Made by a program: the position numbers and the translations under genes. Positions 43,719 through 53,053 of a DNA stretch of 64,000 bases are shown here, one piece after another (position 1 is the stretch's first letter; every line of letters starts with the position of its first letter). Origin of the DNA: Fictibacillus nanhaiensis (GTDB lineage Bacteria; Bacillota; Bacilli; Bacillales; Fictibacillaceae); contig NZ_JAMBOD010000009.1 of the NCBI RefSeq assembly GCF_023715445.1, positions 62,001 to 126,000 on the forward strand, in the 5' to 3' direction. The notes beneath the pieces are model-generated. The model worked only from the letters and a program-made list of their open reading frames with translations. It made no database searches and was not told the origin of the DNA.

Positions 43719-45890
43719 TTACTTCTCCCTTGCACCTAACTCTGTGCCAAGCTCCACGAGGGAATGATTAATTCGCCATACATAATAAAGATGATGGATC
43801 AGGTCACGCTGAGTCTGTTTTCTGCTAGGAGCGAGACGTTCAATTTGCTCACGCTCATTTTCCAGTCTGTACATTACTTTTTCATCCATTTCAGATTCCT
43901 TCAGCATTGCATTCAAGGTAACTATATTGTGACTCAGCTTTTCCTCAGTCTTTTCAAACACTTCCACTAATTCCTCGGGGTAGTCAAACCCTTTTCGGTA
44001 AGAAGAAGCAACAAGATGTTTCGCATAATAGTTGATTGCCGACAAAGCTGTAAACCACCGAGTCATATCGGTATACGTTGGAGATCCAGGCCGCTGAAGA
44101 AGCGATTTGGCTTCATCTTTAATTGTTTGAAGCTTTTGATCAAGCGTAAAGGCTTTTTCAGAAAGCTCTTTAACGTTCACATCCTCATGAAAACTCCTCA
44201 CGTACTCAGTTACATAAGGTTTCAGTTCTATAAAAAATTCATTGATGGACTCGGCCACTTTCTGTTTCGTTTTCTTCGGAAAAACAAAAGTGGATACAAC
44301 AAGAGCAATCAAAGCGCCGGCAATCGTGTCGGTTACACGTGCCCTTATGAGCTCAAATGTAATTCCGCCAAGCAAGATGTCATACATGAATGCGATCAGC
44401 ATCGTGATGAACATACTCATGATCGTGTAGGAAACGGTAAGTAAATAAAAAGCTAAAAAGATGACCGCAAATAGCAGGATAACTTCAATGACAGGCTGGC
44501 CAGACAGCAGTTTTGCCATTAAAAAGCCGATCACTGCTCCAATAATAGTACCAAGTGACCGCTGAAAACCTTTTGTGTAAATACGACCGATCGATTCCGT
44601 TCCAAGCAGCACGATAAAAGCGGTAAGGAGCACCCAGTACGGCTGGGTAGGTGAGATTAGCTGACCGATAATGATCGAAAGAACGCCCGCCACTAATGCC
44701 TGATACGCTTTTTTCGTAGAAGTTTTCAAACCGGTTTCTTCTTTTGGAGTATCGTCTTCCTTAGAATCTTTCCTATTTTCTTCTGGTTCAGCTTGTACAC
44801 GTGTATTAGCAAGCAAAGACTGCTGGATCGTCGTCGCACCTTCAATTACGTGATTGGCGATTGATTCAATACGTCGAATCAAAAATACCCATCCTTTTGG
44901 CGGCTGCTCTCGATTAAGCAGGTCTAGAATCGTAAGCCGGAGCCTTTGAACCGCACGTTCTGCTTCCTCAAGATTCTGTTCTTCAGGAAGTTTTGCGAGC
45001 ACTTCTGCATCACGAAGAGCCTTGGTCGCCTGGATAAGCAGCAGCCTGATATCTTCAATCTCTAAAGCATCCGCATTTTTTAAGCTTCGGATCGAGTCAG
45101 CCAATGTTTCAACGAGCATCCCGGTATCAAAGACATACAGCCGCAGCTGCGCTTGGGTTAGACCTGGCCACATCTCTTCTATATCTTCAGCTTTTATGTA
45201 TCCGGATACGATCACCGCGTACTCTTTAAGCTTAAGTACATTCTTCTGAATTTCTTTTTTACGCTTAAGGCTGATTTCGGGATCATGCATCGCGTTAATT
45301 AATAGATTAAAGGTAAGATTGCTCTGAATATGAAAGGAACGGATACTTCTTCTCAGATTTTTAGCCGTGTCTTGAAAAAGAATAAAATTCACTACATACG
45401 CATAGATAACACCGATCGTGATACCTGCAAAAAACCAAGGCAGCTGATGGCTGTGAAGCTTTAACACAGATGAAATATATATAGTCATAAACGCAAGCAT
45501 AGAAAGAGAAAAATACCGTGTCCCAAAGCGAGTCAAATAGAAAGAGCAAAAAATAATGACGATCATCAGCACATCAATGTAATAAGCATTACCGGATAGG
45601 GAACCAGCCGTTATTCCGAACATGGCAGAGGGAGCTAGCAGCAAGGTGGTGATCTTCATCTTTTCTTTGGCATCATCCATAACGGCCATGATTCCCAACA
45701 ATCCGACCATACCAGAAACAATGGCGGGTGAAATCACCGAATTTCCGGCTGCACGCATAATCAAAAGCGTTGTAAAAACTGATGCAATTAAGCTGATCGT
45801 CGCACGGCCAGCTTTATAAAAACGGATTTGACCGGGATCCGAAGCCAACAATCTTCCAAGCCAGTGACGCATTCTATCTAATTGCCTCAT
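43719..45890 (-). CDS. FUSC family membrane protein
   Basis: A 723-residue protein of the FUSC / aromatic-acid-exporter-like family with two blocks of about five to six membrane helices (about 30-185 and 405-540) and two cytoplasmic helical regions. Seen: QIRFYKAGRATISLIASVFTTLL at the start of block one, and RIYTKGFQRSLGTIIGAVIGFLMAKLL, the family signature, in block two. It probably exports or protects against toxic organic compounds; no substrate is known. GGGGTGA fixes the ATG at 45890. Confidence 0.88.
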   Translation of the reverse strand: MRQLDRMRHWLGRLLASDPGQIRFYKAGRATISLIASVFTTLLIMRAAGNSVISPAIVSGMVGLLGIMAVMDDAKEKMKITTLLLAPSAMFGITAGSLSGNAYYIDVLMIVIIFCSFYLTRFGTRYFSLSMLAFMTIYISSVLKLHSHQLPWFFAGITIGVIYAYVVNFILFQDTAKNLRRSIRSFHIQSNLTFNLLINAMHDPEISLKRKKEIQKNVLKLKEYAVIVSGYIKAEDIEEMWPGLTQAQLRLYVFDTGMLVETLADSIRSLKNADALEIEDIRLLLIQATKALRDAEVLAKLPEEQNLEEAERAVQRLRLTILDLLNREQPPKGWVFLIRRIESIANHVIEGATTIQQSLLANTRVQAEPEENRKDSKEDDTPKEETGLKTSTKKAYQALVAGVLSIIIGQLISPTQPYWVLLTAFIVLLGTESIGRIYTKGFQRSLGTIIGAVIGFLMAKLLSGQPVIEVILLFAVIFLAFYLLTVSYTIMSMFITMLIAFMYDILLGGITFELIRARVTDTIAGALIALVVSTFVFPKKTKQKVAESINEFFIELKPYVTEYVRSFHEDVNVKELSEKAFTLDQKLQTIKDEAKSLLQRPGSPTYTDMTRWFTALSAINYYAKHLVASSYRKGFDYPEELVEVFEKTEEKLSHNIVTLNAMLKESEMDEKVMYRLENEREQIERLAPSRKQTQRDLIHHLYYVWRINHSLVELGTELGAREK

Positions 45891-46064
45891 CGAAATCACC
45901 CCGATTCTCCTAATTAACAATAACGATCATGCTACCATACGCTTATTTATTATCCCAAGTTATTACCTTTTACTCCTGTAAACATGCATTCACATCATAC
46001 TTGGCTAATTATTGAAAGGAATATCCTTCCAGTTGATAGAATATAGAGAGGAGGAGGTGCAGCT

Positions 46065-46565
46065 ATGAAAAAAATAATCGTAGTAACTTTACTTATTTTG
46101 TTAACCGCATGCAGCGAAAACAATAACGCCACAGTTGAACAATTAAAAGAAGACCACCCACATGTAAAGAAAGTAGCAGAAGAACTGCCGGAAAGTGTGC
46201 AGGAAAACTTAGCTGTTCCTAAAAAACTCCCTTTCAAACCTAAAAACGTGGAACTGATTTATGCGGGAGACCCGCCTGGCGATCCAAATGGCGACATTCA
46301 ACATACGGAATTTATCTATGGAAAAGGTGAAGGCACGCTTTTCCAAGTCACCATGTTTCATAACAAAAAATCTAATTTTCATGATGAGGGCAAGCCTAAA
46401 ACCACAAAGCTTAAAGATGGGACAAAAGTGACCATAGAAGTGGATACAAAAAATACAAAGGGAATCCGGTGGAAAAAAGATGACCTTTATTATGCCATGA
46501 TGCTGATGGGTTCCGAATTCATGATAGATGATCTCTTAGAGGCTGCCGAATCTATGGAGTATTAG
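46065..46565 (+). CDS. Putative lipoprotein (166 aa)
   Basis: An exported lipoprotein: MKKIIVVTLLILLTACSENN has a clear lipobox (LTAC, Cys at 16). The mature part has KKLPFKPKNVELIYAGDPPG and a DUF4367-like C-terminal half (GTKVTIEVDTKNTKGIRWKKDDLYYAMML, ending in a helix LLEAAESMEY), a pattern seen in proteins that resemble anti-sigma or outer-protein domains. I am unsure of the family. GAGGAGGAGG precedes the ATG. Confidence 0.72.
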   Translation: MKKIIVVTLLILLTACSENNNATVEQLKEDHPHVKKVAEELPESVQENLAVPKKLPFKPKNVELIYAGDPPGDPNGDIQHTEFIYGKGEGTLFQVTMFHNKKSNFHDEGKPKTTKLKDGTKVTIEVDTKNTKGIRWKKDDLYYAMMLMGSEFMIDDLLEAAESMEY

Positions 46566-46589
46566 AAATAAGGCTAAGGAGTGTTGAAC

Positions 46590-47099
46590 ATGGAAAAATG
46601 CGTATATTTTAATGATAATTTTTTCTCGTCGGGAAGAACGGATATTTATAATGTATCGCAAGAAAAGCTAGGAAATCTCGATTTAAAAAGTGCTTTTGGT
46701 TCAAGTCTGAATGTGGAGAATGAAAAAGGCGAGGTCGTGGTCGAAGGCAGTTTTCCTTTTTTGTCTGGAAGATGGAGTATTAAACAGGCGGACGGAACCG
46801 AATTAGGCGAGGTAAAGGCGTCATTTGCTTTCTTCTCAAAGCGATATCACTATCTCACCACTCATGCCACATATGAAATTGAGTCACCGGCTTTTTCAAA
46901 AGAATACACCATACTTGATGAAAATAATACGGAAGTAGCGACATTCAAAAAAGTGAACGGTTTTTTTGAATCAGCTGCTTTCGAGTTAAAAAATCTTTCG
47001 GATACTCTTCTTACTGAAGAACTGATCGCGGTTGTTATGGGTGTCAATGCGATTGAAAAACGCAGGAATTCGAGTGCAGGCACAGGTGCAGCAACTTAA
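46590..47099 (+). CDS. Tubby/LURP-one-like (YxjI-type) protein
   Basis: A 169-residue beta-rich protein reminiscent of the LURP-one/tubby-like group, to which Bacillus YxjI belongs: MEKCVYFNDNFFSSGRTDIYN, GEVVVEGSFPFLSGRWSIKQADG, FAFFSKRYHYLTTHATYEI. Its function is unknown; the fold often binds membrane lipids. AAGGAG lies 8 nt before the ATG at 46590. It follows the lipoprotein gene by 24 nt and may be co-transcribed. Confidence 0.68.
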   Translation: MEKCVYFNDNFFSSGRTDIYNVSQEKLGNLDLKSAFGSSLNVENEKGEVVVEGSFPFLSGRWSIKQADGTELGEVKASFAFFSKRYHYLTTHATYEIESPAFSKEYTILDENNTEVATFKKVNGFFESAAFELKNLSDTLLTEELIAVVMGVNAIEKRRNSSAGTGAAT

Positions 47100-47101
47100 T
47101 A

Positions 47102-47227
47102 ATGTGGCTTACTATCCTACAGCCCTTTAGGGAGAACGAAGAAACAACGGAGATTAAGCTATGGGATTTGAAAGAAGAGCTGGGGGATATGGATTCGGTT
47201 GATATAAGAATACTAGATTTTATGTGA
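47102..47227 (+). other. Possible 41-codon gene or gene fragment
   Basis: Starts ATG 2 nt after the preceding stop and reads MWLTILQPFRENEETTEIKL, WDLKEELGDMDSVDIRILDF. The composition is protein-like and acidic, but there is no ribosome binding site and I recognise no family. It may be the C-terminal end of a lost gene. Confidence 0.25.
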
Positions 47228-47293
47228 ATTGCGTCTAACTGATTAAACAACCAGATTAAACTAACTTGTACCCCTTAAAACAGGAGGGAGAAC

Positions 47294-47812
47294 TTGAAAA
47301 ACCGTCCAGTGATTTTACTGGTTTCTGTATTCATAATTTTTTTACTGACAGCCGGGTATGTTCGATACGGTCTTTTTTGGAACTATCTGTATATTAAACA
47401 AGAATTTCAAGATTACCTTGAATATAAGTACGATATGCCTGTTATTATCAAAGATGTTAGTTTTGAAATGTTCCATAACGAGTACCATGGTTATGCTTAT
47501 TTCGAAGAAAAGCCTAAAGTTGTATTCCATGTGGGTCAAAGCGGAGAGAACAAAGAGATCACGGATGCATATGAATATGAATCTTATGGAGCAACGGCTA
47601 CGTCTGATATAAAATCAATCGCGAATAAACTTTTACCAGACAACCAACACGCTAGAGCGGAAATAATCGATATGGCCAGAAAAGAAATAGAAGTTGTCAT
47701 CTGGTATGACAATAATATTAAAGAGGAAACAGAAGAGATGCTATTAACTGCAATTACGAAAAAAGGATACGTTGTTAAAAACATCTACATTACAAATGAT
47801 TACGAAAAGTAA
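47294..47812 (+). CDS. Membrane-anchored hypothetical protein (172 aa)
   Basis: TTG start after AGGAGGGAG. One N-terminal membrane anchor (about 6-28), then an exported acidic domain beginning WNYLYIKQEFQDYLEYKY and DMPVIIKDVSFEMFHNEY, which recalls DUF3139-like or PepSY-like small domains. The function is unknown. A terminator follows about 140 nt downstream. Confidence 0.68.
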   Translation: MKNRPVILLVSVFIIFLLTAGYVRYGLFWNYLYIKQEFQDYLEYKYDMPVIIKDVSFEMFHNEYHGYAYFEEKPKVVFHVGQSGENKEITDAYEYESYGATATSDIKSIANKLLPDNQHARAEIIDMARKEIEVVIWYDNNIKEETEEMLLTAITKKGYVVKNIYITNDYEK

Positions 47813-47949
47813 CGCTAGTATGTTTTGCCAAAGCAATAAAAAAGAACTCTGTTGAAAAATAACGGGTTCTCATTTGGAAGAGAAAATCGTAATTCGAAAT
47901 CCTTTTAGCAGGTGAATTCGCATCTTAATTGGATGTGTAAATAACATCA

Positions 47950-47978
47950 AAAACGACCAGATATGTCTGGTCGTTTTC
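47950..47978. terminator. Terminator hairpin
   Basis: AAAACGACCAG pairs perfectly with CTGGTCGTTTT. It lies between converging genes. Confidence 0.8.
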
Positions 47979-48091
47979 TAATACCCTTATTCCATTAAAG
48001 CACCCGATCGTTGAATAATTCAGATCTTCAGTTAAAATGAGCATGAGCATCTTATAGAAATATTTGAAAGAGGATTCAAGGGAAAGTGTGT

Positions 48092-48487
48092 TTATTTAGC
48101 CAACCATCGATAAAATTTCCATATAAGGAACATAAAGATGATGTATCCGAAAAAGGAATAAGAATGATACCATGCTTCGCTATGAGTAAACCATCCTAAT
48201 TTCTCAAAAAACTGTTCGGAAATACCTATACAAAGCCCAATTAAAATAAATAACAGAATTCTTAAAAGTGGAGGCAAGGTTTTTGTGATCCTTAAAAAAA
48301 GAACTGTAAAGATGGGTAATATGATTAATGTAAAAGCGATATTGATGGTAAACACATCCGGGAATTGTCTTGCAGGAAAGGCATACATTTGATTTCCGAC
48401 AAATATTAAGTCCAAATATGTTCCAATAAAAGAAGAGAAAATAATGGTAGCTATAACAGCTCTTTGATTGTTACATTTCTTCTGCAT
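48092..48487 (-). CDS. CBO0543-like membrane protein
   Basis: A 131-residue protein with four hydrophobic segments (IATIIFSSFIGTYLDLIF, INIAFTLIILPIFTVLFL, LLRILLFILIGLCIGISEQ, YHSYSFFGYIIFMFLIWKFY). The FEKLGWFTHSEAWYH stretch is typical of CBO0543-type proteins in sporulating Firmicutes; function unknown. I use the ATG at 48487, which overlaps the end of the DUF2515 gene by 17 nt, so translation is probably coupled; no separate ribosome binding site is clear. Confidence 0.7.
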   Translation of the reverse strand: MQKKCNNQRAVIATIIFSSFIGTYLDLIFVGNQMYAFPARQFPDVFTINIAFTLIILPIFTVLFLRITKTLPPLLRILLFILIGLCIGISEQFFEKLGWFTHSEAWYHSYSFFGYIIFMFLIWKFYRWLAK

Positions 48488-49661
48488 CTTCGCGGAGGAG
48501 CACATTTTTTTTGGCCAGAATAGCAAGTTCAATTTTTTCAAGTGTTTTGCAGTATTCATCATAAATTTCCCCATCTGAAGGCTCTCCCTTATCGATTAAG
48601 TAGTCCATGATATACCAGTCCTTAAACCAGTCTTCGCTTTCTGGATCCTCGTGATTAACATCTTTCCATGCATATATTAATTGAGGACTATATAAACGAT
48701 GTGCGCCTTTTCTTAATTGGCCTTTTTTTGTCCGCCGTTTATAAAAGGCACGGGAGAACAACTCGTTTATATCCGAAAACAAATGCGGCCAGTAGTCTTT
48801 TCTGGAACCGGTATGAGGACTATCATGTGCCCAATCGACTACTCCTGATAAAATGTTCTCCCGACAAAACAACAGTGAATATAATCGTTTGCCCAGCAAT
48901 ATCCGTTCATGAAGCGAGGTGAAGTGCTTCATTGTATCACCGATTAACAATGTTTCTCGTTTAGTCTCATCTTTATAAAATGGGAAAAGAATATGATTTA
49001 AGGAAAAGAAATCATAAAGTTTAAATCCAATGCTATTTAGTACAGTCTTTTTAAAATCTACATTTTGAATGACACTTTTTTCTAAATGGCTTTGTTCATT
49101 GATAACAGTGGCAATGGCTAACGTATAGCGGTCGCCGGTTTTCCAAAAATGGTTCCACATCGTTTCCATAAACGTTGACACATTGAAAAAAGGTAGGAGA
49201 TGAAAAAGTTTTTTTGTTCTTTTGACACTTTGTTCATACAACAAAAATTGTGGATATATATCCTGGAAGATTAACCAGTTTCCTCGCTCCAAAAAAGAAA
49301 AGTAGGTGAGCTGATCTTTTTCCGACAATAGTCTTGTATATAACTCCCCTTTTAAATCCGCCATGTTCCAACCACCATTACGCGATACCATATGTCCAAG
49401 CAGTGCCCAGTGGATTTCTGGGTATCGAAGGTAAAACTGATAATAGGCATTTGTCCGTGTTACATTATTTCTGTTTTTTTGTCTTGTATGTTCTTTTATA
49501 TCATGAATCAGTTTTGCCTCATCTTTCTTTAAATCCAATAATGTTATGGAGGCTTGTTTGCCTTTACTTTTTTTCTTTAATTCATGTTTGACATCTAAAA
49601 GAGAATACGGAATCGACTTGGAAGTATTATTCCATTTTCTTTTCCGATCGTTATTGTACAT
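48471..49661 (-). CDS. DUF2515 family protein
   Basis: A 396-residue soluble protein of the DUF2515 family. Typical stretches are RTNAYYQFYLRYPEIHWALLGHMVSRNGGWNMADLKG, ERGNWLIFQDIYPQFLLYE and HTGSRKDYWPHLFS. Members occur in Bacillaceae and have no known function. GGGAGGAAGAAGG precedes the ATG at 49661. The CBO0543-like gene overlaps its end. Confidence 0.88.
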   Translation of the reverse strand: MYNNDRKRKWNNTSKSIPYSLLDVKHELKKKSKGKQASITLLDLKKDEAKLIHDIKEHTRQKNRNNVTRTNAYYQFYLRYPEIHWALLGHMVSRNGGWNMADLKGELYTRLLSEKDQLTYFSFLERGNWLIFQDIYPQFLLYEQSVKRTKKLFHLLPFFNVSTFMETMWNHFWKTGDRYTLAIATVINEQSHLEKSVIQNVDFKKTVLNSIGFKLYDFFSLNHILFPFYKDETKRETLLIGDTMKHFTSLHERILLGKRLYSLLFCRENILSGVVDWAHDSPHTGSRKDYWPHLFSDINELFSRAFYKRRTKKGQLRKGAHRLYSPQLIYAWKDVNHEDPESEDWFKDWYIMDYLIDKGEPSDGEIYDEYCKTLEKIELAILAKKNVLLREDAEEM

Positions 49662-50010
49662 CCTTCTTCCTCCCACTAACATGAATGTTGTTCATTCTAG
49701 GACAAATAGGTTAATGTGGGCGTACTTTTAGATGATAAATTTACAATCTATTCAATAAAAATGAATCTTCTACTCTTCTACTCTATTAGTAATTAAAGGG
49801 CTACAATCATTTTATTACAAACAACAAGAATAAATGATGATCGTTTTTCCACGTTTCTTTATGATTAAATGTTTGTAGCTGTTCCACTATCTGGCCAATT
49901 AATAAAGAAGGGTGCATTTCTAATTACAGAAATGCACCTGTTAGGTGAAAAAGGGTTCTTCTATATTTTTTACTTAAAGGATGTATTGAAAGGATACCTA
50001 TTTTAGTTTC
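49662..50010. other. Intergenic region with one hairpin
   Basis: About 350 AT-rich nt. It holds the ribosome binding site of the DUF2515 gene on the left and, at 49911-49938, a hairpin also found after two other genes in this window. No protein remnant seen. Confidence 0.5.
49911..49938. terminator. Hairpin of the GGTGCATTTC type
   Basis: GGTGCATTTC pairs perfectly with GAAATGCACC. Related hairpins are at 53705 and 59938. Confidence 0.7.
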
Positions 50011-51096
50011 TCACTGGACAGGAGCCGGGTACTTCCTAGGGAGTTCGAGACCACGCTGTTCCATAACCTGACGCAGCTGATCCGGGAAGTCAGTGATCAG
50101 TCCGTCAACCCCATCATCCATGAGCTTGTTCATGGTAGGCTGGTCATTGACCGTCCACGGGATGACCTTCATGCCAGCCTTGTGAGCGTCTCGAACCATA
50201 TTTTTTGTCACATAAGGCTCATAGTTCTCCTCTGTGATTTTTCCGTTCTGCGGGAAACCGTGCACAGGAGAAATGGCGTCGGCACCGAACGAGCTTGCCG
50301 CAGCCACAAGATCGCCTCCGAAGTCGTCGATATCGATCCCGCCTAGCCACGGGGATGCCCCAGGCTGGCCAGGCTGAAGGAACTGCGGACCGTTAGTCAA
50401 AGCAACAATGGGCAAGCGTGGTTCGACCTCGCGCATGCGCATGAGGGCGCTCCAATCGAAGCTTTGGACCGACACTCGGTCAAGCATCCCCGCCTCTCGA
50501 ACTTCATGAGCGACGATTTGTACGAACTCTTCCCGTGGAGCTGTCTGTTCAGGTGCCCCGGCTTCCACTTTTGTCTCGATGTTCATCCATACCTTATCTG
50601 CTTGGTAATGTTTAACGAGATCAAATACCTCGCTCAGCAGTGGCATCTTGGCGCCCGGGCTCTTTTGCTGTTCTGGGTACTGTGGTAATGTCTGCGAACC
50701 ACAGTCCAGCGTGCGCACCTGAGCAAGAGTGAGATCCTTTATGTACTTGCCGACGTAAGGATACTCAGGATCATTCTCGAAAGCAGCGCCCGTGTCCTGA
50801 CATTTGGCACCTGAGATTTTTCGATCGTGTGTGACTACAGCTTGGTGATCTTCCGTGATCTGTACGTCGAGCTCAAGTGTTCTCACTCCGATTTCAAGGG
50901 CCCGTGAGAACGAAGCGATTGTGGACTCGACAGTGAGTCCGAGTCCTCCACGATGTGCTTGCAAGTCGAACTCTTCAGTTTTACTTTTGATTTGCTTTTG
51001 ATCTTTATCTTCCGCTCTTACTTCATGGAGATTTGCTAAACTAGTAATCCCCATAGTAGTTATTACAGCAATAGGTAATAGTTTTCTCTTCAACAT
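50011..51096 (-). CDS. Secreted glycerophosphodiester phosphodiesterase
   Basis: A 361-residue exported GDPD-family enzyme that releases glycerol-3-phosphate from glycerophosphodiesters. Signal peptide about 1-28. Catalytic residues: HRGG in FDLQAHRGGLGLTVESTIASF, Glu/Asp in TLELDVQITEDHQAVVTHD, NIETKVE and the C-terminal VIPWTVNDQPTMNKLMDDGVDGLITDFPD. GC content is far above the neighbours (for example 39 of 60 bases at 50341-50400) and it carries features common in actinomycete GDPDs, such as DTGAAFENDPEYPYVGKYIK. It is probably horizontally acquired. Confidence 0.92.
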   Translation of the reverse strand: MLKRKLLPIAVITTMGITSLANLHEVRAEDKDQKQIKSKTEEFDLQAHRGGLGLTVESTIASFSRALEIGVRTLELDVQITEDHQAVVTHDRKISGAKCQDTGAAFENDPEYPYVGKYIKDLTLAQVRTLDCGSQTLPQYPEQQKSPGAKMPLLSEVFDLVKHYQADKVWMNIETKVEAGAPEQTAPREEFVQIVAHEVREAGMLDRVSVQSFDWSALMRMREVEPRLPIVALTNGPQFLQPGQPGASPWLGGIDIDDFGGDLVAAASSFGADAISPVHGFPQNGKITEENYEPYVTKNMVRDAHKAGMKVIPWTVNDQPTMNKLMDDGVDGLITDFPDQLRQVMEQRGLELPRKYPAPVQ

Positions 51097-51251
51097 ATTT
51101 TTTAACCCCCAAGTGAATTTATCAAGCTTTTTAACTGTAAAACTTAATTATTAACTTGGCGTTAAAACTATCTTAAAGAAATGTAAAGAGACCTGATTAA
51201 TGGAGATAAAATGGTTAGCGGGTTACTGCATAATTAATCTCGAGTAAAACA

Positions 51252-51294
51252 AAAAACGGTGCGAATTCGTATGTGAATTCCACCGCTTTTTGTG
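51252..51294. terminator. Terminator hairpin
   Basis: AACGGTG...GAATTC with GAATTC...ACCG form a long interrupted stem, followed by CTTTTTGTG. Confidence 0.7.
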
Positions 51295-51318
51295 ATTTAT
51301 TGCTTTTCTGCACATTAT

Positions 51319-51864
51319 TTAGTGCGATTTGATTTTTGTTTCGAGTTGTTTGATCGTTAATTGATCTAACTCCGGAAACCCTTCATCTTCCAGGGCAATC
51401 GTTTTTCCTTCATAGATGGGATAGACTCCTTGCCATCCCCCGACAATCGTATAAAGTTTTGTTCCGGGAAAGGGTTTTAGAAAGCAAACATACCGGCCTT
51501 CAGCCATCGGTCCCGGGTAAACTTTATTGAAAGGATTTGAGGGTTCAGGAAGAGGTTCAATTCCCGTTGATAATACGGAGACGATCTGTTCATTCGTTCC
51601 CTTTAAATATTGTTCAACATGAAAGCTTTGTACAAAATTAACGAGTTTCCCGCCTTGTACAGATTTTTCTAACGGCAGTTTCTGATGAGAAGTATCGAAC
51701 CAACCATAACCAACTAATGTTGAACCGTTTACTAAACCTTTAATATTTGCGAGACGCTTTATATTTACGGTCTGTTTTGGAATCACATTATTATCCGCCT
51801 GAACAGTTAGATGAAACGTAAAAAACAAACATATACAGATTAGAAACTTAGACCATACTTTCAT
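51319..51864 (-). CDS. Exported hypothetical protein (181 aa)
   Basis: Signal peptide about 1-23 (ending VQA). The mature part, with LVGYGWFDTSHQKLPLEKSV, FVQSFHVEQYLKGTNE and GRYVCFLKPFPGTKLYTIVGGWQG, forms a compact beta-rich domain. I do not recognise a family; the QYLKGTNEQIVSVLSTG part resembles exported proteins of unknown function in Bacillus. It is a single-gene unit. Confidence 0.7.
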   Translation of the reverse strand: MKVWSKFLICICLFFTFHLTVQADNNVIPKQTVNIKRLANIKGLVNGSTLVGYGWFDTSHQKLPLEKSVQGGKLVNFVQSFHVEQYLKGTNEQIVSVLSTGIEPLPEPSNPFNKVYPGPMAEGRYVCFLKPFPGTKLYTIVGGWQGVYPIYEGKTIALEDEGFPELDQLTIKQLETKIKSH

Positions 51865-51950
51865 TCAATCACCTCATAACATATTATTGTGGCCTTTACT
51901 AGTGTTTAACTGCGATCCGATTTTTTATGTAAAGAAAATGGGGAAAATTG

Positions 51951-52184
51951 ATGGCTCGGCAAAATCGAACTTTTGTTACAGAAAAGGACGCATTTCTCAA
52001 AGAAGGAGAAGTGCTCTTTTTAATTGAATTAAAGGAAAGCAGTGTAGGTAAAAAAGAAGATTCTTTTATGCCAATCATCAAAGACATTCAGCTTTTAAGT
52101 CCAAAAAACAAAGAACGTAACTGGCCATTATTTCACGAAAGAAGTGCAGAGGAGTTTAACTGGGTCAATGGGATACATAATTAA
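51951..52184 (+). CDS. Small hypothetical protein (77 aa)
   Basis: Begins MARQNRTFVTEKDAFLKEGE with GGGGAAAA just before the start codons (TTG 51948, ATG 51951). The rest, FLIELKESSVGKKEDSFMPI and so on, is soluble. It may be an unknown small protein or a fragment of a longer one. It converges with the YqjF gene, whose end is 3 nt away. Confidence 0.5.
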   Translation: MARQNRTFVTEKDAFLKEGEVLFLIELKESSVGKKEDSFMPIIKDIQLLSPKNKERNWPLFHERSAEEFNWVNGIHN

Positions 52185-52187
52185 AGC

Positions 52188-52937
52188 TTAAGTTTCAATA
52201 CGATGTATTGGCCAAAAGAGTACTTTTTGTGATTCTGAATAGTGGAGTAGAGGACTAGAATTAATTACGTCTATATCAAGAGCAGAAAGCAGGGTGTTTT
52301 TACTGAATTCTGCCTCCGCTTTTTGAAGGGACCATGGAAGATGATGGATATCTTCATAATAAAGATCACCTTTATGAGTCGTATAAAAGCGGTAACGCTC
52401 TGTCAGCCAATACTCCATCGTTTCTTTTTGATGATGATAGCGTTTAGTAACAGGATGGTACCGAGCGACCATTTCTGCGTTTTGATTAGAGCTTTTTCTA
52501 GTGCTTTTGAATTCAACATCGTCTTTATTTAGAGTAATCTGCATCTTGGCGTAATAATAAGGGAGATGAAAGAAAGTTCTCGCGGATAAAACAGCAAGTT
52601 GATGATCCGCATCTAAGCTGAAGAAATAGATACCTGGTATGCCTTTATACGTTACGTATGTCCTCACATTTAATTCAGGAAATGCACTCGACAAAGGAAT
52701 AGGAGGTAAATTTCTTAATCGTAAATTATTTAAATAAAATGGCAATATACCAATCCACGCCTTTTGGTTATACATATCAATTTCCAATTGATCAGGTATT
52801 TTGTCGCGAATAGATCCTACGGATATAGGCCAATGGGCAAACAACACATGATTCCATGTTTGTGTCATGATCCATGGACCTTTTGGCAGAGGAAAAGGCC
52901 GATGTTCAGTCTGTTTTAAAAGGTTGTTATTAAACAT
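52188..52937 (-). CDS. YqjF family protein (DUF2071)
   Basis: A 249-residue protein of the YqjF/DUF2071 family. Family marks: GPWIMTQTWNHVLFAHWPI at the start, LPFYLNNLRLRNLPPIPLSSAFPELNVRTYV, GIPGIYFFSLDADHQLAVLSAR and YWLTERYRFYT. Its function is unknown. GGGAGAGAG precedes the ATG. It is a single-gene unit. Confidence 0.88.
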   Translation of the reverse strand: MFNNNLLKQTEHRPFPLPKGPWIMTQTWNHVLFAHWPISVGSIRDKIPDQLEIDMYNQKAWIGILPFYLNNLRLRNLPPIPLSSAFPELNVRTYVTYKGIPGIYFFSLDADHQLAVLSARTFFHLPYYYAKMQITLNKDDVEFKSTRKSSNQNAEMVARYHPVTKRYHHQKETMEYWLTERYRFYTTHKGDLYYEDIHHLPWSLQKAEAEFSKNTLLSALDIDVINSSPLLHYSESQKVLFWPIHRIET

Positions 52938-53053
52938 ATATGGACTCTCTCCCTTTTTTTCAACTCCCTTATTTATTTTCCCGATTTTTCTCTTATATAT
53001 CCTTTTTGCATAAACTTATAGATTGTAAAGCCTAAAGAAAGGGTTGATGAAGA

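Noticed and set aside
43556-43771. 71-codon plus-strand frame
   Set aside because: No ribosome binding site, low-complexity basic sequence, and it runs into the end of the FUSC gene on the other strand.
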